From: an uncultured bacterium
Lineage (GTDB): Bacteria; Patescibacteriota; Minisyncoccia; Phycocordibacterales; UBA2100
DNA: 39,568 bases
NCBI GenBank assembly: GCA_903824595.1
Contig: CAIJXH010000016.1
Location: 1-39,568 of the forward strand
Reading direction: 5' to 3'
In this document: positions 15,561 through 24,751 of the stretch, piece after piece
Layout of the letters: every line of letters starts with the position of its first letter
Position numbering within the stretch: position 1 is the first letter of the stretch
Program-made: the position numbers and the translations under genes
The notes under the pieces: generated by a model
Told to the model about the DNA's origin: nothing
Seen by the model: the letters and a program-made list of their open reading frames with translations, nothing else
Databases searched by the model: none

Positions 15561-16718
15561 ATGTCGACGCAACACGCTGATGTGTTCAAGGGTGGTACGG
15601 TTGTGGCAGTTGCAGATGTTGGTAATGCAAGCGCAGGCGTGGCGATTTTTGTTCTGAAAAGACATGCGCCAGCTCACCTGCTTCTTGCGGCACGACAGTA
15701 CGTGCCGCTCGGACGAACTGAAGCGACTCTCGAAGCGTTGTACACCGAATGTGGTGCTGTTATCGAGCAAATCGCTAAAGAATACGCCGTGAAATTTCCT
15801 GGAGGAAAGCGTGTACAAGCGGTGCATCTCATTGTTCATTCGCCGTGGATCCGATCTAAGACAGTGCGCATGGAGTCGGTATTTGCCGACGAGACGATCG
15901 TACGCGGTGGCATGATTTCTTCGCTCGCGCGGTCGATTCTTGCACAAGAGCATGAGTATGAACATGCAGAAATTGTCGAGAAAAGCATTATCCGTACAGA
16001 GGTCAACGGATATGTCACCAAAAAGCCAGAGGGAAAGCGAGGTAATTCACTCGCAGTCTCGGCACTTTTGAGCGCATGCGATGTCTCCTTGCGAGGGAGG
16101 CTTGAAGACATGGTGCTGCTATCGTTTGGCGTACACCCAGTCATTCATTCTGGTGCGGCGGTACTCAATGCGCTTGTTGCGCAGGGTATATGCGTCGAGG
16201 ATGCGACCGTTGTTGATATGACAGGAGAATCAACCTGTATTACCAGTATCCGATCGGGTCTTATTGTGGGAGAACAAATAGTGCCAGAAGGCGTACATTC
16301 AATAGTGAGGCGTGTGGCTGGCACTGGATTACCAGAAGAGACGTTGGCACTTATCCGTATGGTGAGTGATGGTCGTGGTGATGATGCGGCGTGTGAAGCG
16401 GTAAAGACGGCTATGTCGAATTCCGAACCAGAGTTAGCGCGCTTGTTCGGTGAGCCGTGCGCAACGTTGGCTGCTAAAAGGAGGCTTCCAAATCAGCTAT
16501 ATTTACTTACACACCCCGATCTTATGCCGTGGTTTACGCAATTCTTTTCGCGTATAGATTTTGCGCAATGCACGCTTACCTTACAGCCTTATACCGTATT
16601 GCCGCTGACGGCACGCGTTTTTGATGCAGCGATAACGCTCTCGAGTCCGTCTATGCAGGATAGCGGTTTATTGGCAGATGGAATACTTGTCAACAGTTCC
16701 ATGCAAGATGAAATATAG
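15561..16718 (+). CDS. FtsA/PilM-like actin-fold ATPase
   Basis: A 385-residue protein with the actin-like ATPase pattern. A phosphate-1-like segment near residues 17-25 (VADVGNASAGVAI) and a phosphate-2 segment near residues 218-228 (VVDMTGESTCIT) are visible. An SHS2-type insert is likely between about 80 and 165. FtsA anchors FtsZ to the membrane and PilM is the cytoplasmic platform of type IV pili. The sequence alone does not separate the two, and no C-terminal amphipathic anchor typical of FtsA is seen. The following gene, an envelope protein with one membrane helix, would suit a PilM-PilN-like pair. Confidence 0.7.
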   Translation: MSTQHADVFKGGTVVAVADVGNASAGVAIFVLKRHAPAHLLLAARQYVPLGRTEATLEALYTECGAVIEQIAKEYAVKFPGGKRVQAVHLIVHSPWIRSKTVRMESVFADETIVRGGMISSLARSILAQEHEYEHAEIVEKSIIRTEVNGYVTKKPEGKRGNSLAVSALLSACDVSLRGRLEDMVLLSFGVHPVIHSGAAVLNALVAQGICVEDATVVDMTGESTCITSIRSGLIVGEQIVPEGVHSIVRRVAGTGLPEETLALIRMVSDGRGDDAACEAVKTAMSNSEPELARLFGEPCATLAAKRRLPNQLYLLTHPDLMPWFTQFFSRIDFAQCTLTLQPYTVLPLTARVFDAAITLSSPSMQDSGLLADGILVNSSMQDEI

Positions 16719-16734
16719 ACACGTGCGGACATGA

Positions 16735-16740
16735 TATACT
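16735..16740 (+). promoter_or_regulatory. -10 box (TATACT) before the envelope protein gene
   Basis: TATACT ends nine bases before the ATG at 16750, leaving a leader of two or three bases at most. No -35 match at normal spacing was found. Confidence 0.45.
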
Positions 16741-16749
16741 CAATAAGGT

Positions 16750-18141
16750 ATGGCGAAAGATTACTTTGATGATGATGTAACTCCGCTTCCCAAACAAGTA
16801 CCTGTTCGTGTTCGAACGTCAGTCCCAATTCAGGAGCAGGACGAACATGATGATGTTGATGTGGGTATAGAATCATCCTCGCAAACTCCAGAGAAGAGCA
16901 TCCGTAATATCAAGACATCTGGCGTGCGTGTCAGGCCGCGTCCTTCCGCATCTCCTGATATAATCGAAGAAGATGACAGTACGCCCTCGCATCGCGGGCG
17001 TTATGTACTGTGGGGCGTTGTGTGTATATGCGTGTTTTTTGCGGGAGTGTTTGTCGCGATTGCGTTGCGACCGACGACTATAACGATCACTCCACGATCA
17101 CATGTGATTACGTTTGATCAGTCTATAAAATTCACCGCATATCCTGCTACGACAGCTCCAACAGGAGCGCTTGCATATACGTTGCAAACATTCGATCTTG
17201 AAGACTCTGATGTTATACCGACCTCTGGCATCCAGCATGTTGAAGAAAAGGCAAGTGGCTCAATAACCGTTTACAATACATTTTCTAATGATACCGTGCG
17301 CCTGATAAAGAATACAAGATTCGCGACACCAGACGGTTTGATTTTTAGAGTGCCTGCCGACGTTGCAATTCCGGGAAAGAAAGGCAATACGCCGGGCAAA
17401 GTATCCGTGACGGTGTTTGCGGATGCTGTTGGTGAAAAATATAACGTCGCTCCTGCCGCTCATTGGACGCTCCCAGGTTTGAAATCAAACAAAGTAATGT
17501 ATGCGGGGGTCTATGCTTCTTCAGATACTTCCATGAGCGGCGGCTTCTCGGGTGATCGGGCGGGTTTTGCACCAGGTGCCCTTGAGGCTGCAATCGCGAC
17601 CATACGGGGTAGATTGGCCGATAAAGCAAGAGCCGCGCTACTCTCCGCGGAAGCATCATCGTCGACGGCGCTCCCCGGGCTCCTTAGTGTTGTCTATGAA
17701 TCTCTTCCTCAAACACAGGAAGCGGGTGGTGGTGCACGCATTCATGAGCGAGCTCATGTGGAAATTCCCATATTTTCAATCGACGCCTTTGCGCATACCG
17801 TAGCCGACAGCGTGAGCACTGATTCGACCCCAGGATCGGTGGCTATCATGTTTCGTAAAGATTTCTCGGCGCAAGTATCCGATGCGGTTCATCCTATAGC
17901 GGATCAAGCGTTTCAATTTTCCATGACAGGGTCTGCTGATCTTGTGTGGCACGTTGATACGCAAGCTCTTTTGCAAGCTTTGTCTGACAGGGAAGAGGGC
18001 GCGTTCAAGACAGTCGTCGATGGGTTTCCTGCCATACAGGAGGCAAAGGCGCGCATAGAGCCATTCTGGAATTCGCGTTTTCCTCACGATCCGAGCAGTA
18101 TAAAAGTCGACGTACTGAGCCCTGTGCAGTCCGGCTCTTGA
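16750..18141 (+). CDS. Single-pass envelope protein, possibly baseplate J-like
   Basis: A 463-residue protein. An acidic and proline-rich cytoplasmic tail (about residues 1-82) is followed by one membrane helix (YVLWGVVCICVFFAGVFVAIAL, about 83-106) and a long extracytoplasmic region. The latter contains beta-rich stretches such as ASGSITVYNTFSNDTVRLIKNTRFATPDGLIFRVPADVAIPG, which resemble the baseplate J/gp47 fold annotated in many CPR genomes. This resemblance is recalled, not searched. It follows the FtsA/PilM-like gene and runs up to infA, whose upstream in-frame codons it overlaps. A scaffold or surface-appendage role is plausible but unproven. Confidence 0.65.
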   Translation: MAKDYFDDDVTPLPKQVPVRVRTSVPIQEQDEHDDVDVGIESSSQTPEKSIRNIKTSGVRVRPRPSASPDIIEEDDSTPSHRGRYVLWGVVCICVFFAGVFVAIALRPTTITITPRSHVITFDQSIKFTAYPATTAPTGALAYTLQTFDLEDSDVIPTSGIQHVEEKASGSITVYNTFSNDTVRLIKNTRFATPDGLIFRVPADVAIPGKKGNTPGKVSVTVFADAVGEKYNVAPAAHWTLPGLKSNKVMYAGVYASSDTSMSGGFSGDRAGFAPGALEAAIATIRGRLADKARAALLSAEASSSTALPGLLSVVYESLPQTQEAGGGARIHERAHVEIPIFSIDAFAHTVADSVSTDSTPGSVAIMFRKDFSAQVSDAVHPIADQAFQFSMTGSADLVWHVDTQALLQALSDREEGAFKTVVDGFPAIQEAKARIEPFWNSRFPHDPSSIKVDVLSPVQSGS

Positions 18142-18167
18142 CTCGGCGGCTGCATGCTGATAATCTG

Positions 18168-18386
18168 ATGCGCGCAGATATGGGTGAACCGGAAATTATT
18201 GATGGCGTCGTCGATGAGGCGCTTCCGAACACTCTTTTCCGCGTGAAGTTGAGTCGTGGCGATATTGTTCTGGCGTATCTTGCAGGAAAGATGCGTCTGC
18301 ATAGGATAAAGGTTTTGGTTGGTGATCGGGTGTCAGTGCAATTGGATCCGTATGGGGGTCGGGCACGCATAATTCGAAGAGTGTAA
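18168..18386 (+). CDS. infA: Translation initiation factor IF-1
   Basis: A 72-residue S1-fold protein that occupies the ribosomal A site during initiation. Signatures: [26 protein letters not shown] and [11 protein letters not shown]. The ATG at 18168 gives the normal IF-1 length; ATG 18180 (68 aa) is an alternative, and the more upstream TTG overlaps the previous gene. A GATAAT at 18159-18164 lies just upstream and could start an mRNA near the second ATG. It opens the translation gene cluster, in the common order infA-rpmJ-rpsM-rpsK-rpsD-rpoA-rplQ. Confidence 0.93.
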   Translation: MRADMGEPEIIDGVVDEALPNTLFRVKLSRGDIVLAYLAGKMRLHRIKVLVGDRVSVQLDPYGGRARIIRRV

Positions 18387-18399
18387 TTTATTTCTTTTC

Positions 18400-18513
18400 A
18401 TGAAAGTAAAAGCTTCTGTCAAAAAAATATGCATGCATTGCCGTTCCGTGAAGCGTCATGGTCGGCTTTTGGTTGTATGTTCTAATCCGCGTCATAAACA
18501 ACGCCAAGGATAA
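18400..18513 (+). CDS. rpmJ: Ribosomal protein bL36
   Basis: A 37-residue protein starting at the ATG 13 bases after infA. It has the L36 zinc pattern: Cys11-x-x-Cys14, Cys27 and His32 ([30 protein letters not shown] in parts). The zinc-binding form is complete and the length is normal. It lies two bases before rpsM, in the standard infA-rpmJ-rpsM order. bL36 binds 23S rRNA near the peptidyl-transferase region. Confidence 0.95.
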   Translation: MKVKASVKKICMHCRSVKRHGRLLVVCSNPRHKQRQG

Positions 18514-18515
18514 CT

Positions 18516-18899
18516 ATGTTACGCATCGCTGGTATAACTGTCCCAGAAGGGAAAAGACTTGATATAGCGCTTACTGCTATTTATGGGGTTGGGCGTCCGC
18601 GTGCGGCTGCGACACTCGATGCGCTTGGCATAGGACGACATACGCGAGCAAGTGATTTATCTCCAAAAGAGGAGACGGCGCTTCGAGAAGCAATTGAAGC
18701 GTTCAAGATAGAAGGCGAGCTCAAGCGTGAGATTAGCGCGAACATTCGTCGCCTCAAGGATATCAAGGCTCATCGCGGCATCCGCCATTTGAAAAAGCTT
18801 CCTGCCAGAGGACAGCGTACCAAGACGAACTCGAGAACGGTACGAGGCAACGTACGCAAAACAATGACATCCGGTCGCCGTAAGCTTGAAAAAACATAA
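18516..18899 (+). CDS. rpsM: Ribosomal protein uS13
   Basis: A 127-residue protein of the small-subunit head that contacts the A- and P-site tRNAs and the 50S subunit. The N-terminus MLRIAGITVPEGKRLDIALTAIYGVG and the C-terminal basic tail (HLKKLPARGQRTKTNSRT) are canonical, as is the RRLKDIKAHRGIRH middle. The ATG is two bases after the rpmJ stop, so translation is likely coupled. The length is normal (about 120). Confidence 0.97.
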   Translation: MLRIAGITVPEGKRLDIALTAIYGVGRPRAAATLDALGIGRHTRASDLSPKEETALREAIEAFKIEGELKREISANIRRLKDIKAHRGIRHLKKLPARGQRTKTNSRTVRGNVRKTMTSGRRKLEKT

Positions 18900-18909
18900 T
18901 CGTAATACT

Positions 18910-19344
18910 ATGGGAAAAAAACGAATCATAAGAAAGTCGGGAGGGAGTGTTGATCAGGGATTGAAATCTCGCTCGCTCGCGCGCGTTGCGAAAAAGAATA
19001 TCACGACTGGCACGCTTCATATTCACGCAACGTATAACAATACGAAAGTTCTGCTTGCCGATAAAGAAGGTAATGCAATTGCGTGGTCTTCTTCTGGCGC
19101 CCTTGGGTTTTCTGGAGCAAAGAAAGGCACTCCGTTTGCCGCTGCAAAAGTTGGCGAGTTGGTGGGAGATAAGGCGGTCATCGTCGGGGTCAAGGAGGCA
19201 GATGTGGTCATACGAGGCGTGGGTGCTGGTCGTGAGTCGGCTCTCCGTGCTTTTGCAGGAAAGGGAGTAAATATCACTAAAATCTCAGATGAAACGCCGA
19301 TTCCTCACAATGGACCAAGACCGCCGAAACCGCGTCGCATTTAG
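18910..19344 (+). CDS. rpsK: Ribosomal protein uS11
   Basis: A 144-residue protein of the 30S platform. The start is the ATG at 18910, which gives the usual MGKKR beginning; an in-frame ATG eight codons upstream overlaps rpsM. Core signatures HIHATYNNTKVLLAD, GALGFSGAKKGTPFAA and the C-terminal DETPIPHNGPRPPKPRR are standard. The N-terminal tail is long and basic, as in many bacteria. The gene is followed 24 bases later by rpsD. Confidence 0.96.
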   Translation: MGKKRIIRKSGGSVDQGLKSRSLARVAKKNITTGTLHIHATYNNTKVLLADKEGNAIAWSSSGALGFSGAKKGTPFAAAKVGELVGDKAVIVGVKEADVVIRGVGAGRESALRAFAGKGVNITKISDETPIPHNGPRPPKPRRI

Positions 19345-19368
19345 TCTAATATTCTATTCATTTTCATT

Positions 19369-19980
19369 ATGTTGCCTGTATCATCACAGTATAAGATAGC
19401 AAAGCGGTTGGGAGCGTCGGTGTTTGAAAAGACACAGTCGCAGAAGTTCGCATTGTCGGAGGCTCGATCAAAGAAAATAAAGCGTGGTGGGCGTGGCGGT
19501 TCTGATTATGGACGACAGCTTCTTGAAAAGCAGCGCGTCAGATTCACCTACGGTCTTTCTGAACGACAGCTTTCTCGATATGCGAAAGAGGCATACGAAG
19601 CGGCAGATCCGTCATCCACGCTCAATCGCATTCTCGAGATGCGCGCGGATTCTGTCGCGTATCGCGCGGGGTTGGCTCCGACGCGCCGCGCCGCGCGTCA
19701 GCTGGTGTCTCACGGGCATATTGTGATCAATGGGGTTCGATCGAGGACGCCATCGCATCGTTTGCGAGCAGGGGATGTCGTTACGGTGCGTGAAGGAAGT
19801 AAAGAGAGCGGTCTTTTTTCTGCTCTTACTGATGAATCAGCAGACAAGCGTACACCACCCAGCTGGCTTTCGTTTGATGTCGCCGCGTTGAAAATAGAGG
19901 TCAAAAGCGAGCCCGTATACACTCAGGCAAGCGATGGCGGATTTGATTATGCCACGGTATTTGAGTTCTACAGTAGATAG
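19369..19980 (+). CDS. rpsD: Ribosomal protein uS4
   Basis: A 203-residue primary 16S-rRNA-binding protein. It contains the S4 RNA-binding domain (RILEMRADSVAYRAGLAPTRRAARQLVSHGHIVINGVRSRTPSHRLRAGDVVTV in short parts, about residues 85-145). The N-terminal part lacks the four-Cys zinc finger found in some S4 proteins, so it is the zinc-free form. The C-terminal PPSWLSFD is typical. The 3' end of the gene overlaps the -35 and spacer of the rpoA promoter. Confidence 0.96.
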   Translation: MLPVSSQYKIAKRLGASVFEKTQSQKFALSEARSKKIKRGGRGGSDYGRQLLEKQRVRFTYGLSERQLSRYAKEAYEAADPSSTLNRILEMRADSVAYRAGLAPTRRAARQLVSHGHIVINGVRSRTPSHRLRAGDVVTVREGSKESGLFSALTDESADKRTPPSWLSFDVAALKIEVKSEPVYTQASDGGFDYATVFEFYSR

Positions 19981-19988
19981 TGTATAAT
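19961..19988 (+). promoter_or_regulatory. Promoter upstream of rpoA
   Basis: TTGAGT (19961-19966), 16 bases, TATAAT (19983-19988). Transcription from near 19995 would give rpoA a leader of about 34 bases. This would be an internal promoter of the ribosomal cluster, next to read-through from rpsD. Confidence 0.6.
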
Positions 19989-20028
19989 CCAATCCTATTT
20001 TTACTCTTTAATCACGTCACACTAAACT

Positions 20029-21003
20029 ATGTCAGACTATCACATTGCGTTGCCATCGAAACCACGTATTGTCACCGAAACAGAACGAAGTGGCACCTAC
20101 GAAATTGACGGTCTGTACCCCGGGTATGGATTTACACTCGGTAATTCATTGCGCCGTATTATTCTCTCGTCACTTCCTGGCGCAGCAGTAACGCATGTAA
20201 AAATCCCTGGTGTATCGCATGAATTTTCTACCATTGAAGGCGTGAAGGAGGATGTGGTGACGATGCTTCTCAATATTCGCAAGATTCGTTTCAGTATTCT
20301 TACCGACGATGCGCAGACAATTACGCTTAGTGTCAAGGGTCCGCAAACAGTTACTGCTGCAGACTTCAAACTCCCTGGCCAGGTGGAAGTTCTTAGTCCT
20401 GAACAGCATATTGCTGAAGTAACAGGCAAGGGAGTATTTGAATTAGAAGTACGTGCAGAACGCGGACTCGGGTATGTTCCTAAAGAGACACATCAAAAAG
20501 AACGTGTAGACGTGGGGACGATTGCGCTCGACGCGATCTTTTCTCCTATCCGACGTGTCAATTATGAAGTTGAGAATATGCGTGTGGGCGATCGAACCGA
20601 TTTCAATCGTCTTCGTATACTCATTGAAACCGACGGTACAATCACGCCGCGTGAGGCTTTGGAGAGCTCTATAGAGACAATGATTCATCAGCTCAAGGCG
20701 ATTATCGGTTTCAAGGAGGAGCTTGTTCCTGATATGCTCGAACACGCACCTGCATCGAAGAGTGAGGTTCATGAAGAGAAATCGGCGCCTGTGGATTCGG
20801 AAATGCTCAAGACGCGTATTTCTGAACTTCAATTACCGCAACGCGTTGAAGCAACGCTCGACGCCGCTTCGATCCGTACGGTTGGAGGGCTTGTGCGTAA
20901 ACGCGAAGATGATTTGCTCGCGATCGAAGGACTTGGGCAAAAAGGGTTGCAGGATATCAAGCGAGCGCTCTCGAATCTTGGATTGACGCTTCGCGCGCAG
21001 TAA
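20029..21003 (+). CDS. rpoA: DNA-directed RNA polymerase subunit alpha
   Basis: A 324-residue protein that nucleates polymerase assembly. The N-terminal domain has YEIDGLYPGYGFTLGNSLRRIILSSLPGAAVTHVKI and EVRAERGLGYV in short parts, ending near residue 230. A charged linker is at about 240-258 (EHAPASKSEVHEEK). The C-terminal domain that contacts upstream DNA and regulators is present (SIRTVGGLVRKREDDLLAIEGLGQKGLQDIKRAL). Size is normal. The order rpsD-rpoA-rplQ is standard for bacteria. Confidence 0.97.
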   Translation: MSDYHIALPSKPRIVTETERSGTYEIDGLYPGYGFTLGNSLRRIILSSLPGAAVTHVKIPGVSHEFSTIEGVKEDVVTMLLNIRKIRFSILTDDAQTITLSVKGPQTVTAADFKLPGQVEVLSPEQHIAEVTGKGVFELEVRAERGLGYVPKETHQKERVDVGTIALDAIFSPIRRVNYEVENMRVGDRTDFNRLRILIETDGTITPREALESSIETMIHQLKAIIGFKEELVPDMLEHAPASKSEVHEEKSAPVDSEMLKTRISELQLPQRVEATLDAASIRTVGGLVRKREDDLLAIEGLGQKGLQDIKRALSNLGLTLRAQ

Positions 21004-21011
21004 TTTCACGT

Positions 21012-21368
21012 ATGCGTCACCATAAAGCACACAGAAAGTTTGGTCGTGAGAAACGCGTGCGTGTTGCATTGTTGCGCAATTTGGCGCGTTCACTGATTCT
21101 CAAGGAAGCGATCACGACGACGATCGCAAAGGCAAAAGAGATCCGTCCTTACGTTGAAAAGCTTATCACGCACAGCAAACACAACACCTTGGCGAGTCAT
21201 CGACATGTTGAGTCGGTGCTCGGCGGGGCATCCGATGTCGTACTCAAATTGCGTAACACCATTGCTCCTCGTTATGCGACGCGCGCAGGAGGATACGTGC
21301 GTATCACGCGTCTCGGCAAAGTTGGCAAGCGCGTGTTAGAATCCGCGCGCATAGAACTTGTCAAATAA
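21012..21368 (+). CDS. rplQ: Ribosomal protein bL17
   Basis: A 118-residue large-subunit protein near the tunnel exit. It starts MRHHKAHRKFGREKRVRVALLRNLARSL, the family hallmark, then has ITTTIAKAKEIRPYVEKLIT and the C-terminal GGYVRITRLGKVGKR. The ATG is nine bases after the rpoA stop, the typical arrangement. The length is normal. Confidence 0.97.
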   Translation: MRHHKAHRKFGREKRVRVALLRNLARSLILKEAITTTIAKAKEIRPYVEKLITHSKHNTLASHRHVESVLGGASDVVLKLRNTIAPRYATRAGGYVRITRLGKVGKRVLESARIELVK

Positions 21369-21378
21369 AAACAATAAT

Positions 21379-21765
21379 ATGATTACTGGAAAAAATACAA
21401 ATACGGCGCGTGTGGTGCATGAGTGTGTTATTGATGCGTCTGGAATGTCGCTTGGTCGCGTCGCCTCTTCCGCTGCGAAAGCGCTCATGGGAAAAACGCT
21501 TCCTACATACACTCCGCATGTGCGCAGCGATGTGAAAGTGCGCGTCATCAATATGGGCAAGCTTTCCGTCATTCGCGAGTCGAAGCTCAATCGAGCTCGA
21601 TACACGCACTACACGGGGTATCCTGGAGGACTCAAACTCAATAGCATCGCATCGCTTCGGATGAAGGGTGGAGTAGGCGCACCGCTTAGAAAAGCGGTGG
21701 AGCGCATGTTGCCTCGCAATACGTTTCGTACTGCTCGCATGAAAAATCTTATCATTACCGCGTAA
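21379..21765 (+). CDS. rplM: Ribosomal protein uL13
   Basis: A 128-residue protein from the ATG at 21379; an in-frame codon seven residues upstream overlaps rplQ. Signatures: IDASGMSLGRVASSAAKALMGK, YTHYTGYPGGLK and AVERMLPRNTFRTARMKNL. It is an early-assembling 23S rRNA binder. It is ten bases after rplQ and four bases before rpsI; the rplM-rpsI pairing is universal in bacteria. Confidence 0.96.
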   Translation: MITGKNTNTARVVHECVIDASGMSLGRVASSAAKALMGKTLPTYTPHVRSDVKVRVINMGKLSVIRESKLNRARYTHYTGYPGGLKLNSIASLRMKGGVGAPLRKAVERMLPRNTFRTARMKNLIITA

Positions 21766-21769
21766 TCGT

Positions 21770-22165
21770 ATGACCAAAACAGATGTCTATACTGAAGCAG
21801 TTGGGCGCAGAAAGACGGCAACGGCGCGCGTGCGCATTGAGCGTGCGAAGGCGTCGTCGATGACGGTCAACGATAAATCTGCCGATGCATATTTCCCGCT
21901 CGAAAGCATGGTCAAAACAGCCTTTGCTCCCCTGCAGGTGCTTGGGGTTGCATATGCTGTTTCAGTGCATGTACAAGGAGGTGGGCATAAGGCACAGGCA
22001 GAAGCAGTGCGTCACGGACTTTCTCGCGCTATCACCGAACTTGTTCCTGAACAACGCAAAGATCTAAAGGTCCGCGGTTTTCTCAAACGTGATCCTCGTG
22101 CAAAAGAGCGCAAAAAGTTTGGTCTCAAAGCAGCTCGTCGCGCGCCTCAGTGGTCGAAGAGATAG
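21770..22165 (+). CDS. rpsI: Ribosomal protein uS9
   Basis: A 131-residue protein of the 30S head whose C-terminal tail reaches the P-site tRNA. It has EAVGRRKTATARVRIERAKAS, VQGGGHKAQAEAVRHGLSRAI and the basic tail RDPRAKERKKFGLKAARRAPQWSKR; the canonical terminal Lys-Arg is present. It ends the ribosomal run: the next gene, grpE, has its own promoter 28 bases downstream. Confidence 0.97.
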   Translation: MTKTDVYTEAVGRRKTATARVRIERAKASSMTVNDKSADAYFPLESMVKTAFAPLQVLGVAYAVSVHVQGGGHKAQAEAVRHGLSRAITELVPEQRKDLKVRGFLKRDPRAKERKKFGLKAARRAPQWSKR

Positions 22166-22192
22166 AGCAATGATTTTGCAGGCGTCTCATTT

Positions 22193-22221
22193 TTGCGGAA
22201 GATGAGTATTTTTGATATACT
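22193..22221 (+). promoter_or_regulatory. Promoter of grpE
   Basis: TTGCGG (22193-22198), 17 bases, TATACT (22216-22221), then eight bases to the ATG at 22230. It predicts a leaderless or nearly leaderless mRNA. No CIRCE inverted repeat (HrcA operator) is seen around grpE or dnaK. Confidence 0.65.
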
Positions 22222-22229
22222 CTGTGGCG

Positions 22230-22772
22230 ATGGATGATGTATCTGATGATATTGATTTTGAATCAGAAGCCGACGCTGGTGACGTTGTTGCCGCGCAAGC
22301 AAAGATAAAAAAAATGCGCGATGAATTGACTCGCGTCAAGAAAGAGCGCCAGGATTATCTCGATGGATGGCAGCGATGCAAGGCGGATGCGGTCAACGCA
22401 AAAAAAGATATGGAAGTGCGTGCGGCGCGTTCTGCCGAACTGCTTCGCGAGGCGCTTGTACACGACATCATTCCGGCATTGGATAGTTTTGATATGGCAG
22501 CAGGAAGTGAGTTGTGGTCGGCGGTTGACGAAGGGTGGCGTCGCGGCATGGAGCATGTGCGAGATCAGTTGATTGATGCTTTGAAGAGTCATCGAGTGGA
22601 GCGATATGGAAAGGTTGGAGATGTGTTTGATCACGCGCTGCATGAAGCAGCTGGAGAGAGCAGCGATGCGATGGGCGAGCCGGGGACGATCGTGCGCGTG
22701 CTTCGTTGTGGATATAAAATCGGGGAGCGCGTCTTGCGAGCGGCGCAGGTGGTTGTCAAGGCAGCTGTGTAA
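22230..22772 (+). CDS. grpE: Nucleotide exchange factor GrpE
   Basis: A 180-residue protein that releases ADP from DnaK. An acidic N-terminus (MDDVSDDIDFESEADAGD) is followed by a long coiled-coil helix (about residues 22-75). A four-helix segment with IIPALDSFDMAAG comes next, then the beta domain with DVFDHALHEAAGE and the C-terminal GTIVRVLRCGYKIGERVLRAAQVVV, the GrpE signature. The start at 22230 is chosen because the -10 box lies eight bases upstream and an earlier in-frame codon falls inside that box. DnaK follows 67 bases later with its own promoter; dnaJ and hrcA are not in the window. Confidence 0.94.
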   Translation: MDDVSDDIDFESEADAGDVVAAQAKIKKMRDELTRVKKERQDYLDGWQRCKADAVNAKKDMEVRAARSAELLREALVHDIIPALDSFDMAAGSELWSAVDEGWRRGMEHVRDQLIDALKSHRVERYGKVGDVFDHALHEAAGESSDAMGEPGTIVRVLRCGYKIGERVLRAAQVVVKAAV

Positions 22773-22774
22773 TT

Positions 22775-22803
22775 TTGCATTGCATGAGTCTTGGTTGTAT
22801 AAC
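22775..22803 (+). promoter_or_regulatory. Promoter of dnaK
   Basis: TTGCAT (22775-22780), 17 bases, TATAAC (22798-22803). The start would be near 22810, leaving about 30 bases before the ATG at 22840. No heat-shock operator is visible. Confidence 0.55.
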
Positions 22804-22839
22804 TAATGTTATCTTTTATTAGTTCACACATGTAAGCAT

Positions 22840-24690
22840 ATGTCGAAAATACTAGGTATTGATTTGGGTACGACGAATTCCGCTATGGCGGTCATCAAGG
22901 GTGGGGAACCAGAGATTATCGAAAACGCTGAAGGTGTGCGCACGACGCCTTCGGTGGTCGCTCTTTCAAAAACGGGAGAACGCCTCGTGGGGCTTTTGGC
23001 GCGCCGCCAAGCGGTTACCAATCCGAAGAACACCATCTACCAAATCAAACGTTTTATCGGGCATTCATTTGATGAATCGGCGGTGCAGAAAGATCGTTCA
23101 GCCATTCCTTTTGAGACGAGAAAATCTGCAAACGGAGGTATTGAGGTGCGCATGGGCGATGCGTGGAATCGACCAGAGGAAATTTCGGCAATGATTTTGC
23201 AGAAGCTCAAAGCCGATGCTGAAGCGCGCTTGGGAGAGCCAATAACAGAAGCAGTAATCACTGTGCCGGCATATTTCAACGATTCGCAACGACAAGCCAC
23301 CAAAGATGCCGGCAAAATCGCTGGGTTGGACGTGAAGCGCATCATCAACGAGCCAACCGCGGCGGCTTTGGCATACGGATTCAATAAAAAGAAAAATGAG
23401 AAAATCGTTGTGTTTGATTTCGGCGGCGGCACATTTGATATTTCTGTCCTCGAGGTGGGTGATGATGTGATCGAGGTGCGTGCCACCGATGGCGATGCTC
23501 ATTTGGGCGGAAAAGATCTCGATCAGACAATCATGAGTTGGATTGCTGATGAATTCAAAAAAGAGTCTGGTATTGACGTGCGCAACGATGCTCTCGCGCG
23601 CCAGCGTCTCGATGAAGCTGCGGAGAAAGCAAAAATTGAACTCTCTACGGCACTGGAAACGGAAATCAATATTCCGTTCATCACGTCTGACGCTTCTGGT
23701 CCGCGTCACTTACTGGTCAAACTCACGCGTGCCAAGCTGGAGGAACTAACGAGTGATTTTGTATCGCGCGCCATGATGATAACCAAACGTGCAATGGAAG
23801 CGTCGCCGTTCAAGATTGCTGATATACACGAAGTGGTGTTGGTTGGTGGACAGACGCGCATGCCTGCGATTCAAAAGGCAGTCGAGCAATTCTTTGGCAA
23901 AAAACCAAACATGAGTGTCAATCCAGACGAGGTCGTGGCAATCGGTGCGGCGATTCAAGGCGGCATTTTGCAAGGTGATGTGAAAGACGTGCTCTTGCTC
24001 GACGTCATCCCTCTGTCTCTCGGTATCGAGACGATGGGCGGTGTTGCGACGAAGTTGATCGAACGCAATACGACTATCCCTACATCGCGTTCGCAGACAT
24101 TCTCAACGGCTGCCGATAATCAACCGTCAGTAGAGATTCACGTGGTGCAGGGTGAGCGTCCTATGGTGCATGACAACAAATCTCTTGGACGCTTCAATCT
24201 CGATGGTATTCCGCCAGCTCCGCGTGGCGTTCCGCAAATTGAGGTCACATTCGATATTGATGCAAACGGTATTCTGTCTGTCAAAGCAAAAGACAAGACG
24301 AGCGGAAAAGAACAATCTATCCGCATTGAAGCGCGTTCAGGACTTTCAGATGCCGATGTCGAAAAAATGCGCAAAGATGCCGAAGTAAATGCAGAGACGG
24401 ACAAACAAAAACGTGAGCTTATTGAAGCTCAAAATACCGCCGATCAGATTATCTATGCTGCCGAAAAGGCGCTCAAGGAACATGGAGGAAAAGTGTCGGA
24501 AGAAATCAAGAAGAATGTGCAAGAACACATTGACTCATTGAAGTCTGTGCGCGCTGGTTCAGATACCGCCGCGATCAAATCAGCAGCCGAAACACTGTCA
24601 ACGGCGATGAGTTCAATAGGCGAGGCAATGGCAAAACAAAACCCTGAATCAGGTACGCAAGAGCCGCCACAAGACGCGCCACAGGGTTGA
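22840..24690 (+). CDS. dnaK: Chaperone DnaK (Hsp70)
   Basis: A 616-residue ATP-driven protein-folding chaperone. The N-terminal ATPase domain has [50 protein letters not shown] and [17 protein letters not shown]. The linker [15 protein letters not shown] leads to the substrate-binding beta domain ([21 protein letters not shown]). The helical lid runs to the end, with a short Q/P-rich tail. All Hsp70 signatures are intact and the length is normal (slightly short at the tail). It lies behind grpE. Confidence 0.98.
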   Translation: MSKILGIDLGTTNSAMAVIKGGEPEIIENAEGVRTTPSVVALSKTGERLVGLLARRQAVTNPKNTIYQIKRFIGHSFDESAVQKDRSAIPFETRKSANGGIEVRMGDAWNRPEEISAMILQKLKADAEARLGEPITEAVITVPAYFNDSQRQATKDAGKIAGLDVKRIINEPTAAALAYGFNKKKNEKIVVFDFGGGTFDISVLEVGDDVIEVRATDGDAHLGGKDLDQTIMSWIADEFKKESGIDVRNDALARQRLDEAAEKAKIELSTALETEINIPFITSDASGPRHLLVKLTRAKLEELTSDFVSRAMMITKRAMEASPFKIADIHEVVLVGGQTRMPAIQKAVEQFFGKKPNMSVNPDEVVAIGAAIQGGILQGDVKDVLLLDVIPLSLGIETMGGVATKLIERNTTIPTSRSQTFSTAADNQPSVEIHVVQGERPMVHDNKSLGRFNLDGIPPAPRGVPQIEVTFDIDANGILSVKAKDKTSGKEQSIRIEARSGLSDADVEKMRKDAEVNAETDKQKRELIEAQNTADQIIYAAEKALKEHGGKVSEEIKKNVQEHIDSLKSVRAGSDTAAIKSAAETLSTAMSSIGEAMAKQNPESGTQEPPQDAPQG

Positions 24691-24751
24691 TATGCAAGGG
24701 AGGTGACGCGTGGTATGGCGCACGCTTGTAACGCGTTTCTCATATTTCTGA

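Noticed and set aside
13817-15589. 590-codon open frame on the minus strand opposite alaS
   Set aside because: Shadow of a GC-rich, codon-biased gene; the + strand protein has all AlaRS motifs and the minus translation has none.
22773-22839. CIRCE/HrcA operator before dnaK
   Set aside because: No TTAGCACTC-like inverted repeat is present.
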